Notes: a model not told the origin generated them from the letters alone. A stretch of DNA of 64,000 nt from Pseudevernia furfuracea (GCA_022315425.1 JAIUPT010000031.1:310001-374000); one strand, 5' to 3'; shown: positions 22,926-35,253, counted from the stretch's first letter. Made by a program: numbers and translations.

Positions 22926-25596
22926 AGTGACTGGAAAATAATAAGAACAATGCAGTGCCGATGATCGAGCGAGAGGTAGATCGCACTGGACAACCTGGAT
23001 GAGGACAATGACTGTTCAGTGAAGCGACGGCTAGATTGAAAACCAGCAATGCTCGAAGCACGCCGCAAGTGACTAAATATGTTGATCGGAGATCTGAGGT
23101 AGTGTCCGATGTCTGAAGGCGCCAACCAGTCATACAACGGGCCTTTGAGGTATTGATGTATGAAGATGATCGTTGTAGATGAAGGATAGGTGTAAGGGCA
23201 ATTAACAGCTCTCTTATGCGAAGACGTGCGGAAATCCAGGTGGGGCCTGCAAGAGTAGAAGTTTGAGGGCCGTTGGAAGGTGGAGTGGCTTGCGGGAGGA
23301 CTTTGGCCAGTGTATTGGCCGCCAGCCAGTGCTAGGTCACGTTTCTGGGCTGTGTTATGGTCAGCAGCCAATAGACCTTGCTTCTAATTTGACTTTCACC
23401 ATCATAATTACCAGGAGACCTCGGTCGGCTCACCACGTTGCTCAATTCCTGTCTGGTGCGAAGTGGAAAAGGCAGTGGATCACAGGCGAAAGTAATCGCA
23501 CATGTGGCGCTATCTCGAATCTTGAATGAGAGGTGCTTGCCACAACGGTTTCGCAGATCACTCGGGGTAAGCTCCCCAGGCTTGCGGTTCTGCCATCGCA
23601 CAAGATTGAACCAACAGGCGGACACTGCCGAGCGGCAAAACTGCATGAATTGCCCTGATCATCATTGTAGAGTGTGCGTAGCGACTCTTGCAACACTTCC
23701 TGTCTTGTGGAGTGCTCTCCAAATTGGACGGGGTTGGAAAGGATGCCTAACAGCCGATAGTTCGAGCACCGCCTTTCGCTCAATTGACCAGGGAGATGCA
23801 TTCAAATATGACTGTTCCGAACGAAACTTATTAGCGTGATTGTGGTGATCAAGAAGGGAGTATCAGAGGTGGATTTCCGAGTGAACCGGTGGTAGAACTC
23901 ACATTCATTGCCGGTCTGGTAGCGAGCTGGCGACCCAAGTTCGCGGCACGATTAGGCAAACTAGGCGATTCTGTGAGGTATTGGTTGCAGCGAACGTTAA
24001 CCAAGAAAGGAGCATAGAGCGAGGCCAAGTGATTTATAACTTCAAGCTTAGAGTGCGACATGAGATGATGGGAGCCGAAAGGCTCGCCACCTTCAGGGGC
24101 TAATCAACGATACAGAATTGTTTTCAGGGAAGCCATAAGGGTTTTATTGTAACCCCGCTGGGGTTCCTCGTTTGATGTACCTAAATCACGCGGATGGTAA
24201 GGGGCAAGTCGACACGGGCTTGGAAGCCCCTGTAATGCGCCAAAGCGTACAGCCAATAAGGCACCCCAATCTCCACAAATGGATCTTCTTCTGACAGACA
24301 AATGCGTCGGTCGACGGCGAAAAGGTTGAATTCGGCAGTTGCGCAATAAAATGTTGCATTAGCGCATTGCAGGCAGCCCTGTATCTGTAGAATGACGCTG
24401 CCACCTGTCCCAACATACTTGTTTTAAGGTGAGCGCGAATCATGCGCGAATCATCCTGTTTGCAGACACCTCTTCAAATTAGTTGAGGTCCACGAGAAGC
24501 AGTGATGGACAGCAACGATCTCCAACGATCTATCGACAATAAGCTTTTTCTACAATGGCCAAAGGTTCAGGAGCTTTGTAGCTAGATTTGTGGACACATT
24601 CCCATGACTTTTCAAAGGTCGAAAACACACTCGAATCCTTCTTCACCTTAGCTTCTTGGCCCTCGTGCTTCTTCCAGTGCTTGACACAGCAAAGATTCTG
24701 ACAGAGTTGGAAACCATATCGGATACTTGAAAAGAAAAGATCAGAAAAAATGGACTAGCATTGCTGGACTGGGACTTGGCTGCTGAATTTGCTTATACAA
24801 CATATGAGAGCAGACGCGCGTCGCGGAGGAGGAACAGCTATCGAATGCAACTCAACAACATCCATCAACCCGCCATAGCCAAAACGATCAGGAACACATC
24901 TACACTCGATATGGTGCTCTGCGAATAGTCCAAGGTGCGTGGCCTTGTGAGAAGGGAACGGGGCGGAATGGACGCCATACACGGGCTGTGTGATTCGCAT
25001 AACGCGTAACACCGGTTGAGAACTAAAGAGGAAGGTTTGAGAACACCGCATGGATGATTCTTACTGAGCACACGAAGCGAAGATTTTGGTATTGATAGGC
25101 GCGTGGAGCATGGGAGAGAATTCATACCAATCTCATAGGGCTGAGGGCTGCCAAGACCTCGCGCCGTTGACGACGTCTCCTCATTGCTCGCCATCATTGT
25201 ATTTCACGTAGGTATCAGCTTGAGCAATCCATATGTCACTGCTTACAGATCAGAAGAGATTCTTGTAGTCTCCAAACATCACAATCCGAAACCTGATTGA
25301 GCGACCATCGCCAGCAGAATCATCGTGCGAGGCCACAAGAATATTCATTGATGCATTCTGAAGACTGTTTCCATGTGTCACATGAATGATTATGATGAGC
25401 CTTCGGTCAACCTGTTTCAAAAGCATCGAGGCTCCCCTGGTCCGACAGGATATTCTATCAAATTCGCTCGGCTCCACAATCTCATTATTCGAATCTCCAC
25501 ATGATGTGATACAAATATAGTCATATGCCTATATTGCACCTTCAATTCCAATGACACCTTTATTCTTTTTGGTCTACCAAAGATCCACGAGCTTTG
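22926..25596. other. Tract with gene-like fragments, no complete gene
   Basis: Minus-strand fragments of plausible coding composition occur at 23849-24061 (starts ATG, ends near a GTGAGT donor), 24755-25197 and 25250-25530 (about 85 codons after a possible acceptor). I could not join them into one reading frame, and no family is recognised. They may be a decayed multi-exon gene, or exons I failed to connect. A perfect short hairpin (aacccc-gct-ggggtt) lies near 24150. Confidence 0.3.
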
Positions 25597-25852
25597 CTAT
25601 CCATCAATCCTCTGTTCAAGCTTCTTCAATCGTTTCTTGGTCTGTTTCCTCGACCAGGAAGTCGGCTGTCCCATCGCCGCTCGCTCATGTGTCTGTGCTG
25701 TTTTGCGCCATGTTTCAAGCTGTGCTTTTGATTGCCCCCCCAGTCTAGTGAGACTTTCTGCTGTCAATTTGAAGTTGCGAGTATCTTGACTGTAAAGACA
25801 TAACCGTCAGCAAAAAGGAGGAGAGACTTTGTGGTCGCAAGACAAACAGCAT
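25597..25852 (-). CDS. Small HEQ-motif gene, copy 4
   Basis: Exon 1 is ATGCT (25852-25848). The intron at 25847-25790 (58 nt) has donor GTTTGT, a CTGAC motif and acceptor TTACAG. Exon 2 at 25789-25597 ends TAG. The phase-2 join gives 65 aa, the shortest intact copy. Core: LTAESLTRLGGQSKAQLETW, then an Arg/Lys-Thr stretch, HER in place of HEQ, GQPTSWS, and a basic heptad-like tail ending RIDG. The frame through the seven-G run is intact. No signal peptide. Function unknown. Confidence 0.6.
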
Positions 25853-28800
25853 GGATGCAGATGGTGGGCTCTGCCTTCTGTTGGCAGGCTGGGGGGATGA
25901 GAAATTCGGTTGGGGTGCGGGGACCGCTGGATATGATGGCAATCCCGACGTGAAATCACGATGACGATCTCGAATACTAGAGCCTACTTGATCCGATCAC
26001 GCAGTCTTGGAGGAGGCTTAAGGACTTTATAGAGTATGGTTATCAAGACCCTCCTCGCGATTACCGTGTTGGTCCAGGCGCCTTGCACTGTTGAGACAAT
26101 CAATGAAATCGTGAGCGAGCTACGCCGACGCTTAAGTCGTGCAACAATTCCGCAATCTAGCTTTTACCCTTAGACTTCGTTTCTGCCGGTACTCAATCTA
26201 TCCAACGACTAAAGGGGGTCTTGAACGAGTTTACGTGCTTGTTGCACATGCCAAACCATTATCAAACCCTTGGGCGCTATTCACACCCACAAATTGAAGC
26301 AAGGATCCTACCGCTAGGCCCTGCCCTAGCCGCTGATAACAAGCTCGGAATATCTCGTGATTGGGAGGGCTGCTTGATTTCCAGATTGGTGTCCTTATTT
26401 CCGAGGTCAAAGATTCCGGGTTTCCTGAAGATCGTCCTGCAGTAGCGCAAATGATCGACCCGCCGCGCACATGGTATTGTCTCAAATTTGTCACCAAGCC
26501 ACGGTCCCAGGTGACAGCTTCGTTGTTACAAAACTAGGAACCATGCGACTGAAAGCAGGTTCCCAGGTTATGGGCTGCGGCTCTAGTCGGTCGCTTGTAA
26601 GAATGTCTTGGGTCGACGGTGTCAAGCAGAAGCTCCGGACTCGGGTATGGCACTAAGTAGATGTCATCGCACGGGCCTCATGCTTTCTGATGAAAGGGTC
26701 GATTGTCAATAGAGGTGATCCTTATACCCGGTGGTCGCCGAAAGTTTTCGTTTAATGCGCAACTGTCGGTTGTAGAGAAGTGGCTACTTTGGGGCAGATC
26801 TCTGAGCTTTCGAGGGAGCTCGACGAACCTCTAATGCAAGCTCCTCTGTACTGATGCAAAATTCCGAAGCGACGAAACGCCATCGGCTTTTGAAGCCAAT
26901 TGATTTGGAATTCAAGCATGGGGGATGGTGATTGTGGGGCTAGAGCGGATGACGCAAGCGACGATGTAAGTCGCTCAACTGGGTATGGAGATTTGACATG
27001 GCAATCCGAGGTCCTACATTGGAAATGGTCGATCTCATTCGACGGTATGCAGCACTGTGTCCTATTCAGGACTATAAGCCCAATTACTCACTTTCTAGTC
27101 GTCCTTCTTATTTCCGATCGGAAATTCCATGGTGTGATAGGGAGTAGTAGGCTTCTTAAACCCGCGTGTGTGCTGTTTGCCGCAGAAGACAGGGTCTGTG
27201 CATGTTGTTGCAAACGCGGGGCAAGCCAAGACGTGGGGCATGTTAAAATTCGGACTATATACGATCGCAGACCGGAAGACTCCCTAGAAATGTTCCATGA
27301 TGCATGATCTCGTACTGAGGGAGAGCAGACCAGCGAACGAAGACCACAAAGCTGTCACGCCCCGGAAAACCCAACCTTGTCATACTGCAAACGCTCTCAC
27401 TCTTACAACGGTTCACGCACCTCACAGGTCGTCTAAAGGGCCCTTTGATCAAGGAAAGTCTTGTAGTATTTGCGTCTCACAATATCACCCAAGCGGCAAT
27501 CATACTTGAAAGTGGTCAGACAGATATCAACAAAAGTTTATTGTTCAGAAAATGATTACTGGCAGCCGAAACCTGAATTCAGTCGTCTCAAAACTACCTC
27601 AATAAGAATGCACAAGGGTTCGAAAGCCATCAAATTCATCGAAAAAGCCATACTTGACCTCTCAACAGAAATAGTCTTCCTACTAGGCATCTAACCCGCG
27701 GATAGCAAGAAACATGTAAGCATAGCGGCGAAGTCTAGTTTCTGCTTCGGTGAGCGGTTGCTTGAATCTGCCGTACCCACCAAGAGGCAGGAGGCGTTTC
27801 TACTCGATAGCAGCTCTGTCTTTTATTTCCGGCAGATTATCACTGTGTCCCCCACGATGAGGCCGATGTCAGATTAGCGCTATGCAACCTGGCCGCCTAC
27901 CTTCCTCTTGGGGACTGGCTCAGAACAGCGTTGAAGCCCTGCACCCAATGAGATCATGATGCGCCCAGAGGAGCAGAAGATGGCGTCGCTGTCATGCACC
28001 TCGCAGAAATTGCCGCTGGTCACATTAGCGCCAGTTTAGACTCATCCGAGGGGCATACAGATACCTCAGCCGACGCTAAAACTCGATGTCGAAAATGCCG
28101 TAAAGGTCTAGCTCGGCTCCGTCAACAACTGAAAGCTTTTGACAGTAGTCTACTCGGTAGATCCTCTGGAATCTCCTATTCTAGGTTCTGATCGCAGATT
28201 TCCTTCTCCCCAGGAAACGTACGGTCTCGATAGATGTTGGAAGACGTCGGAAGACCTCTGGCCCTTCAATGCGTTTCCCACTCTACTTGGCGCAAAATTG
28301 GCACCGAGAATGCCCCCCCCCCCCCCTCCATCCCCAAGAAGCTTTAAAAAAATGGAAGCGGACACGGCAATTTCAACGAACACAGAGCCTGAAGAGGTCT
28401 TCATCAGTATCCCGATTAGAAGACCTCAGGGGTAAGGTGTCCCGTTATCGAGACCAACACCATTGATAATCATTGGCAATAAGACCACTTGACAGCTTAC
28501 TTCTTTCACAGCCCCAACACTCTCAAATCCGCGAAACCCATTGTAAGCATGAGACATGCGTCTCAGGAAAACCGAGTAGAGACCATAAACCACTTTAACG
28601 TGTCAGACTCCAAAAGACGGACTCCGATCGAGACCCACGTGGAAGTCTGTCAAAGACCCTTTGGACTCACTGGGAGACTCTTGCCTCCGCCGCAACTCTA
28701 ATTGTGCGCAAGAATGAAGGAGCGAAAAAACCACGCCTAGGGCCAAGACCATGGATTCGAAGTCCAGCACAACTCCAGGGCTGATCTTTCCTGCAGACTC

Positions 28801-29350
28801 CGTCCGCCTTTGCCCAAACCACTAGAGACGTGCGCTGACTTCTAGCCAGATGGCGCCTGTAGCAGCATTATCTACCTCGAACGCTGTGGTAACTTTGTTT
28901 GCGAGAGTGTTTGAGGACTGCCAATTAATTCGAGGTGAAGTGGTTGCAAGTGCAGTATCTTCGATAAAATTCGAACTACCAGCGTGGCAGCCCCAGCCAT
29001 TTATACAACCAACTCTCTCCTCGCTTGTAGGATATGAAAGATGAGGTCTGACCTCCAGAAGAGAATCGTCGGATGGAGGTATGACGCGCTCGCTAATCGC
29101 TTGTCGCGCTGCGCTTCTGACAGTATTTAGCGGAAACTCGTTTCTGATCTTCTTGCTTCGCCACAATCAAAGGCAACATTTCAGTACCTTCTGGGACGTC
29201 TAGTTCTGATCAACTTCCTATTTTCGACCATGAAGTTGCCGTCAATCACATTGCACAACCGCTTTTTCTGAGGATTGGTGATCATTCTTTACAAAATCTA
29301 TCGAAGATTTTCACCCTCCCATGCAGTTCCACAAGCTCATATAACGCAAC
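25853..29350. other. Long gene-free tract
   Basis: About 3.5 kb with no supportable gene. Weak frames are at 26900-27307 and 27994-28191 (the latter has a CRKCRK pair but nothing else). A poly-C run lies near 28313-28326. A plus-strand frame near 28339-28460 (KKWKRTRQFQRT..) faintly recalls the tail of the small HEQ genes but lacks HEQ. Confidence 0.4.
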
Positions 29351-30391
29351 ATGCTGCTTTTGCTTCCTATAAGTCTTCTTGGCTTGTCCACAGTGCAATC
29401 AGCAGCCATCACCTCTCCACTGCATCTCATGAACGAAGCTCAATCACCACATCATTCGCGAAAATCATCCACAGCTGTATTTGATATTCCCGTCAACCTA
29501 AATGACAGCCTCACGTCATCTATGATAGACCCACGATTCAAATACGACAGTGAACTTGATAACCAAATCCTCGACAAAGAATCTGCCTACTTGAATACCC
29601 TACTAGCTCTAGCAGATCTCTCAACCAAAGGCTGGACTACAAACCTGAAATGGGAAGCACAGTACTCGCACGGAGGCGTCACTATTCGTATAGATGCGAG
29701 TCAGAACCCTTCGACCTTACAATACCGCTATGCGATCTGGGGCCTCTACCTCGCAATTCGCACAATCTCGACCAATGGTTTCAGAGCGTGCGTATTGACT
29801 ATGTACTGGGATCCAGGCGTAGGGCTGTTGCGTCAGAGATTAGGCCAAGTGTCGATTCTCCGCACATCTTCTCTAGGCATCGACAGCAGTAACTCTACAG
29901 AAGAGTCTCTCGAGTTTGCACTTCCCACCCAGGGGATATCGCCAGAGCTAGTACTAGCTAACCTCACCACCACCACCACCACCACCAACAACAACTCTAC
30001 CTCCCTCGCTACTGAAGGAGCGGACACAACAAATTTAAAATTCGATATCCACTTCCTAGGCAACCGACTAGACATCGACGCCATCTTCCATACCATCTAC
30101 GCAGGCGTAGTATACCTGGCATCATGGCCTCAGTCCAAGCGAGTTGACAGACCGGGATTCATTAATGACCACGTATCACGCACTTTCCTGCGGTGGGACT
30201 CTTCTTACCTCACGGTCCAGCCCACTTTTGAGTACAGGTACGTAATTGCGGCCCTGACGAGGCTGCCGGTGTGTATGTATGAGCAGAGACGGTTTGAAGA
30301 CGCGAGGTTTGTCGTGTATGTAGATGAGATTGAGGTCGGAAGAGGTTGGCTTTATAGGGATGGAGTGAGAGGAGTTTCAGGTACGGGATGA
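29351..30391 (+). CDS. Hypothetical secreted protein
   Basis: Single exon, ATG to TGA, 346 aa. The N-terminus MLLLLPISLLGLSTVQSAA is a clear signal peptide with cleavage likely after residue 17-19. The mature part has several N-x-S/T sites and a run of eight Thr followed by Asn (residues about 204-215) encoded by a CACCAC microsatellite that could vary in length. There is no transmembrane segment after the signal, few cysteines and no known catalytic motif. It is probably exported; an effector-like role is possible but not shown. Its neighbour is small gene copy 5, convergent, 250 bp away. Confidence 0.7.
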   Translation: MLLLLPISLLGLSTVQSAAITSPLHLMNEAQSPHHSRKSSTAVFDIPVNLNDSLTSSMIDPRFKYDSELDNQILDKESAYLNTLLALADLSTKGWTTNLKWEAQYSHGGVTIRIDASQNPSTLQYRYAIWGLYLAIRTISTNGFRACVLTMYWDPGVGLLRQRLGQVSILRTSSLGIDSSNSTEESLEFALPTQGISPELVLANLTTTTTTTNNNSTSLATEGADTTNLKFDIHFLGNRLDIDAIFHTIYAGVVYLASWPQSKRVDRPGFINDHVSRTFLRWDSSYLTVQPTFEYRYVIAALTRLPVCMYEQRRFEDARFVVYVDEIEVGRGWLYRDGVRGVSGTG

Positions 30392-30641
30392 GGCAAGAGG
30401 GTCCAAGTATGGAGCTTTGGAAAATATCCATTTCAATAAAAAGCGTCAACACCCGCTAGTGGCTAAATGAGTCTGTTCTGGGAAAATGTCATCTGGTCCC
30501 CTTTACGTGTTTAGTGAGAGAATCGACTCCGATTAGTCATTTGTTGTGCCAACTTAGACATCTGCCAACAATACCCCTCCCCCGGTCACCCGTCAAACAC
30601 TTGCTCAGCAACCACCACCTTCGAAGACTTCACCACTCAAC

Positions 30642-31114
30642 TCACACCTTGCACGCTTCCAGATATCCATCGTTCTCCACCTCTCCATCAATCAAAATCT
30701 CATCTTGACAGCGCTCCTCAACCTCACCATGACCTCTCAGCTCCCTGATTTCGGTCTCGGATCGTCTTGCCGCGCCTGGATCGCCAACACCCTCATCCCC
30801 CAACTTGCTCTCGCGCTCAACGCTCCCTGTCTCACCGCCAATCCCTTCGATCTTCTTCTCAACCTCTTCTAGCCACTGTTCTGTCTTCGCCTTCGACCCT
30901 GATGTCTTTTGTCCCAACGCAACCTGCTCGTGTCTTTCCGTGGTGTGCCGCCATGTCTTCAACTGCGTTTTCGACCGTCTTTCGAGGTTGGCGAATCTTG
31001 CAAGCATTGCAGCTGTCAGCTGAGACGAAGGCTTTTCCGTGTTCATACTAATCGACCCACTAGTCAGCAGAGGCGAACCAAGAGAGTTTAAAGGGACAGA
31101 ACCCACGTCGTCAT
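30642..31114 (-). CDS. Small HEQ-motif gene, copy 5
   Basis: Exon 1 is ATGACGAC (31114-31107, 8 nt). The intron at 31106-31048 (59 nt) has donor GTGGGT, a CTGAC motif and acceptor ATTAG. Exon 2 at 31047-30642 gives 137 aa in total. The core is KTQLKTWRHTTERHEQVALG, then QKTSGSKAKTEQWLEEVEKK, almost the same as copy 6. The extra 70-residue C-terminal tail is Glu/Arg-rich and may be read-through past the ancestral stop. An alternative start inside exon 2 (ATG at 31046) would skip the tiny exon. Function unknown. Confidence 0.55.
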
Positions 31115-32612
31115 TACCCGGCTCCTCAATTACGGAAACTTCGAGTCGATGCCAGGAAAGGCCCCTCAAGTGCTAGGTGTGGGATATAGCGCTTGAGATC
31201 TATGGCCCTAGGTCTTCTATTAAGAACACAGGCAGGGACGTGGAGAGAGATATGCAAGGAAAGAAGCATCCCAGGAACGGGTTTTGTAGGAAGGGTTAGC
31301 GATGGACCCACGCTGGGCTCGCTCACAAACGTTGCAAGTAAGACGTGTTAGATAGAGAGCGAAGCGTCCGGTGAGCATCAGGTTGACACTTCCTTGTCGT
31401 TTCTCTCACGAGAGTTTCTGCAAGCATACATCAATGAACCGTTCCTGCGGATGGCACATACCCGGTACTTATACCCTATCACCATCTTTCTCGCTTCCCT
31501 GAACTATGCTACCATCACCATTCGCTTCATGATACGAACCGGAAATCACGCAAGTTTTCCAGATGTCGGAGAAGGTTTGAGGACTTCGTATGAACCAAGG
31601 ATCTGAGCGTTTCAAGTCCGACGTGTCCAATGATCAACAGTATGTACCTTCGTCAGTAGGCAGTCTAAATCAGTATTTGTCAGACATCGCTTAAATCTCA
31701 CAAGCGCTAAAGCAGATTGATCGAGTAAACAAACTTTCTCCCCTGAACCCACAGACTACTGCTTCTGGAACGACCTCAGTCCGTACTCAGCTCCGATGAT
31801 GTGAATCTCGCATGCTATTGCTTAGCTCGTATGTTGAAAGCTTTGACATTGATACGACAAACTTTGTGGCATTTTTAGAGAAATCAAGGACATTGTACAG
31901 CCAGACGACTCAGAGACCTTGAAGTCAGCCATATTTCAAATTAACCGCATGTACCCAGCATGTACCCAAGCCAGTAAAAAAGACTTGTATCTCCGTTTCT
32001 CGCATCAAACGTCGATTTCAGCTCCCAAACCACAGCAGAGTAAAAACTTAACTGGTCGAACAACCGAATTCTCTCTGCTGAAACTACAAAGTGCCCGCTC
32101 TCAAAATCAGGCAGGATTTTGCAACATTGACAAATAGCGAAAGACTCAGTGTCATCACAACCTCGGAGGGCCTACATTCCGACACATTACAAATTAATCA
32201 TTTTGTAGCTCCGTACTCACACCACCAATAAGAAGTTTACACCCGTTATCTTTCTCGTCAAGTAAGCGAGATACAAGGTAAGTGGTCCAAACAATCCCAG
32301 CATCGCAGGGCTCGGTTGGCCGAATAAGCGAACTCGCTTGTTCGGAACAATAATGAGGTACTTCCGCCTTACGTCTCCGTGAAGTGCAAGGACGCAGGGT
32401 TCCAGAAAGTTCGAAAAAACTAGGTGTGGCACCCCCCATCCCCCCAACCTAGGAGCCTTACCCGGCAGTCGTCCATCCGTCGGCTTAACCCTACCCTCCT
32501 TTCCCCGCTGTTCGTCAACCAACCACCAATTATGCCAATGGAACCGAATTCCGGTAATCCATTTTTCCCTTCCATCCCCTATCCAGCCCCCAAGGCTTCA
32601 AGGGTTCTCGCG
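31115..32612. other. Gene-free tract
   Basis: No gene is supported. Frames are short and without features. Confidence 0.4.
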
Positions 32613-33518
32613 TCCCGCCTGAGGCCCTACACAAGTTGCATGCAGTAGTGCTCTCTTGCATTAGAGGCATTTCGCACCCCCTGCACAACCACCTCGCTTA
32701 TTTTCCACCGTCATATTCTTACATTTCTACTACTCCAAAAACAGCCATTAGTCATCGTCTTCTTACTTTCCTACTAAGCATGGGCTACATACACTATATT
32801 CTTTCTATCATAGCGTCATGCAAGTCTTTGGTGGCGCGGTTTTGCCTCAGGATATTCGCCATTGTCGGTGCTCTGGGGGTAGCCATCGGGGCTGGCGACG
32901 TAGATACATGGTGGTTGATGCTGTCTTCTAGTCGTGGCTGACCAGTTATAGCAGCATCTCGATCGAATTGCTCAGAATCGACTGGGAAGATGTCCATGAC
33001 GACTCAGCATGATAATTCAGGACTTAGATTTGAAGCTTTTACAGAACATCTTCTAACCCTAGCCCTAGAAAGAGATATACTCTGGACTAGACGATATACT
33101 CTATAGCTATATCGAAAGAGGTATAAGGAATCAGCCAAGCGAGAATAAGCGAGCATACTAAGGAAATGCGATGATCGCATAAAAGAATGCAACAATCGCA
33201 TAAATGTCTCGCTTACATGTCTATATTAGGCTAGAGTCGATGTTAAGTTCAGGACTATATATAAGCGAGGTGGTTGTGCAGGGGGTGCGAAATGCCTCTA
33301 TTAGCCTCACGCGATGGGTGCAACCGGGAAGTTGGTTGCATCCCGCCTGAGGCCCTACACAAGTTGCATGCAGTAGTGCTCTCTTGCATTAGCCTCACGC
33401 GATGGGTGCAACCGGGAAGTGGGTTGCATCCCGCCTGAGGCCCTACACAAGTTGCATGCAGTAGTGCTCTCTTGCATTAGCCTCACGCGATGGGTGCAAC
33501 CGGGAAGTGGGTTGCATC
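32613..33518 (+). repeat. 88-bp tandem array, split by a transposable element
   Basis: Units starting at gcctcacgcgatgggtgcaa and ending ctctcttgcatta repeat with an 88-bp period at 33300-33518 (about 2.5 units, nearly identical). A further partial unit lies at 32613-32662. The 637-bp element at 32663-33299 separates the two parts, so the array predates the insertion. Confidence 0.85.
32663..33299. mobile_element. 637-bp non-autonomous DNA transposon with 39-bp TIRs
   Basis: The termini 32663-32701 and 33261-33299 are perfect 39-bp inverted repeats beginning AGAGGCATTTCGCACC. They are flanked by ATT on both sides, and the uninterrupted neighbouring repeat unit has a single ATT at the same point, so a 3-bp target duplication is seen directly (ATT, or TTA if shifted by one). 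A 3-bp duplication fits PIF/Harbinger-like elements, but the internal 559 bp encodes no transposase I can see. Perfect ends suggest recent movement. Confidence 0.85.
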
Positions 33519-33644
33519 TTCTCCCACATGGCAGTCCTTCGTCAGAAGGCGTCAAGAATGTAATGCTTGGTGTGGTGGGATAAGGCTGAACTCAAGTTCG
33601 GGGCTAAAATCTTGGCCTATGAAGGTTACCTGGGTACTTTACCA

Positions 33645-34220
33645 TGTGCGGGGCTCAGCTCGGCAGGGGTCAAAAGAACCTCGGCGGGGGTCAGGCTAGC
33701 ATATGGTCAGTGTATCCGGTTTTGACCCCCCCCCATAAGGTACTCACATATGCCGAGTGTATGCGTTTGACCCCCGAAGAACTTTTCGCTAGCCGATATT
33801 TTTGTCGACACTTTATCGGCCCAGTAGGATATATTGAGCATATGCATTTAATATCTTATCTATATATTCGATTTTCGAGATCTTTATATATGCTAAGCAT
33901 ATTCGCTTTACTCTTAACGAACTTTTTAATATTAACTTCTATAGAATCGCAATTGTCTCTAATGATTAACAATAATAGATACTCTAGATATTTATTTTTA
34001 TTACTATTTATGAATATATTAAACACATGTCTAACATATGCTCTGAGTCGTTTAAAATGACGAGGCATTTTTTGACCAAAGGAAAATAAATTTTTTGATC
34101 CCTCATGAGGTCGTCACATATGCTGAGTATATCCGTTTGACCCCCTGCATCCGCATATACTTCCGTTGTGCTGACCTCCGCCGAGGTTTTTTTGACCCCT
34201 GCCGAGCTGATAACCCGCAT
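33645..34220. mobile_element. Inverted-repeat element with AT-rich core
   Basis: The left end (gctcagctcggcaggggtca, then aaccTCGGCGGgGGTCAG) matches the reverse complement of the right end ending near 34220. Inside each end are shorter repeats containing catatgc and tgacccc. The core at 33790-34060 is strongly AT-rich with no coding frame, as expected after repeat-induced mutation. Target-site duplication is unclear. A relic of the left end lies at 653-742. Confidence 0.65.
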
Positions 34221-34380
34221 ACATCCAGTCTCGGCCGGACTCGCGCGCTTGTAGGGAAAACCCCTGAGCTGAAGACTCGACGGGGCTCGAAGCGGAGGAT
34301 GCAACCTGCTGTTGCGAAAGGGTTGTGACACGTGTACGGAGTACAGCCCCCTTTTACTACACGTACACCCCCCACTCGGT

Positions 34381-34570
34381 TGTTGGGTTGTGATCTAACT
34401 CATAATAGGTTCGATTCCTATCAGCGCTAGTACAATGATGTAGTGCTTTTTTCCGTTTTCTCCACCTCTGCTAGATAGAATCAGGCTAGTAAGACGGCTA
34501 TTCCTCTCTGTGTCTGCGGTTGCTATTAATTAATTAAATATGGCATAGGTTCGATTCCTACTCCTTTTTG
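34381..34570 (+). repeat. tRNA-like (SINE-type) relic
   Basis: Two copies of a tRNA T-arm/B-box sequence, ataggttcgattcct, lie about 140 bp apart (near 34408 and 34551). The first forms a perfect 5-bp T stem with a 7-nt loop and follows ctcataa, which resembles a Met anticodon loop. A six-T run 35 bp downstream could stop RNA polymerase III. No acceptor stem pairs, so this is not a working tRNA gene; a decayed tRNA-derived short element is the best guess. Confidence 0.4.
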
Positions 34571-35253
34571 CAAAACCCTAGGCGGGGAGGTTCAGCCGGC
34601 CTCGGAAGGAATTTTGTGTTGGGGCCGGGATGAAAAAGTCGCGAAATAAAAATATTCTTTTATAGAAAGGCAATGTAACAGTTCAGGTCTAGTTACTATG
34701 GTAAGTGGTGGTGGTGGAAAAGCTTGCTCTATTCTATGTGCCAGAAGGTCGAATATCTACTGTGAAGCCTGCGGCTAGCGCCGGTTATAGACGGCTAAGG
34801 CCGGCTTGGCAATACTCTATCAGGCCTTGCTTGGCAATATCCTGATTCCATTTCGGAGCCACCCTGTGGCCGGTAATTATAACTGTTCTGAACTTCTAGT
34901 AAGTTGCAATCGAAAGAGCATATCTGATGCTCTTAGAAATCAATTTGATGTATATCACGCAGCGTTATTGTTGATCATACGCCACGAAGCTCGAATCTAA
35001 GAAATTTTCGAAATTTTCTCGAGATAGGACTGAAAAAAGTAAACAAAAATAATCAATGATAAATTTGATAGCTTTGAACTTTTGAGTATGCCTGCAAAGG
35101 CAACCACATCTATTCGAAACTTATAGTCAGTTGCACAAGTGCGAAAAAGGCAAGATGTGAAAACAGCAACCAAAAAAAAGCACCGTCAGATTATTAGTCC
35201 GGATTGTTAGTCCGGACATATCAGATCAATCCTGGTCTAGCCCCCGATAGCCT
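34571..35253. other. AT-rich gene-free tract
   Basis: No gene. It contains a small direct/inverted repeat of ttagtccgga at 35191-35220. Confidence 0.35.

Noticed and set aside
25720..25760. Suspected frameshift in small gene copy 4 at the poly-G run
   Set aside because: Recounting gave seven G, which keeps the frame; the gene is intact.
28339..28466. Seventh copy of the small HEQ family
   Set aside because: Only a W-K-R-T and a basic tail resemble it; HEQ and the intron are absent.
32613..33518. CRISPR-like array
   Set aside because: Units are directly adjacent without spacers and the organism is a fungus; it is an ordinary tandem repeat.
34400..34440. A functional tRNA gene
   Set aside because: The T arm is good, but no acceptor stem or D arm can be paired.
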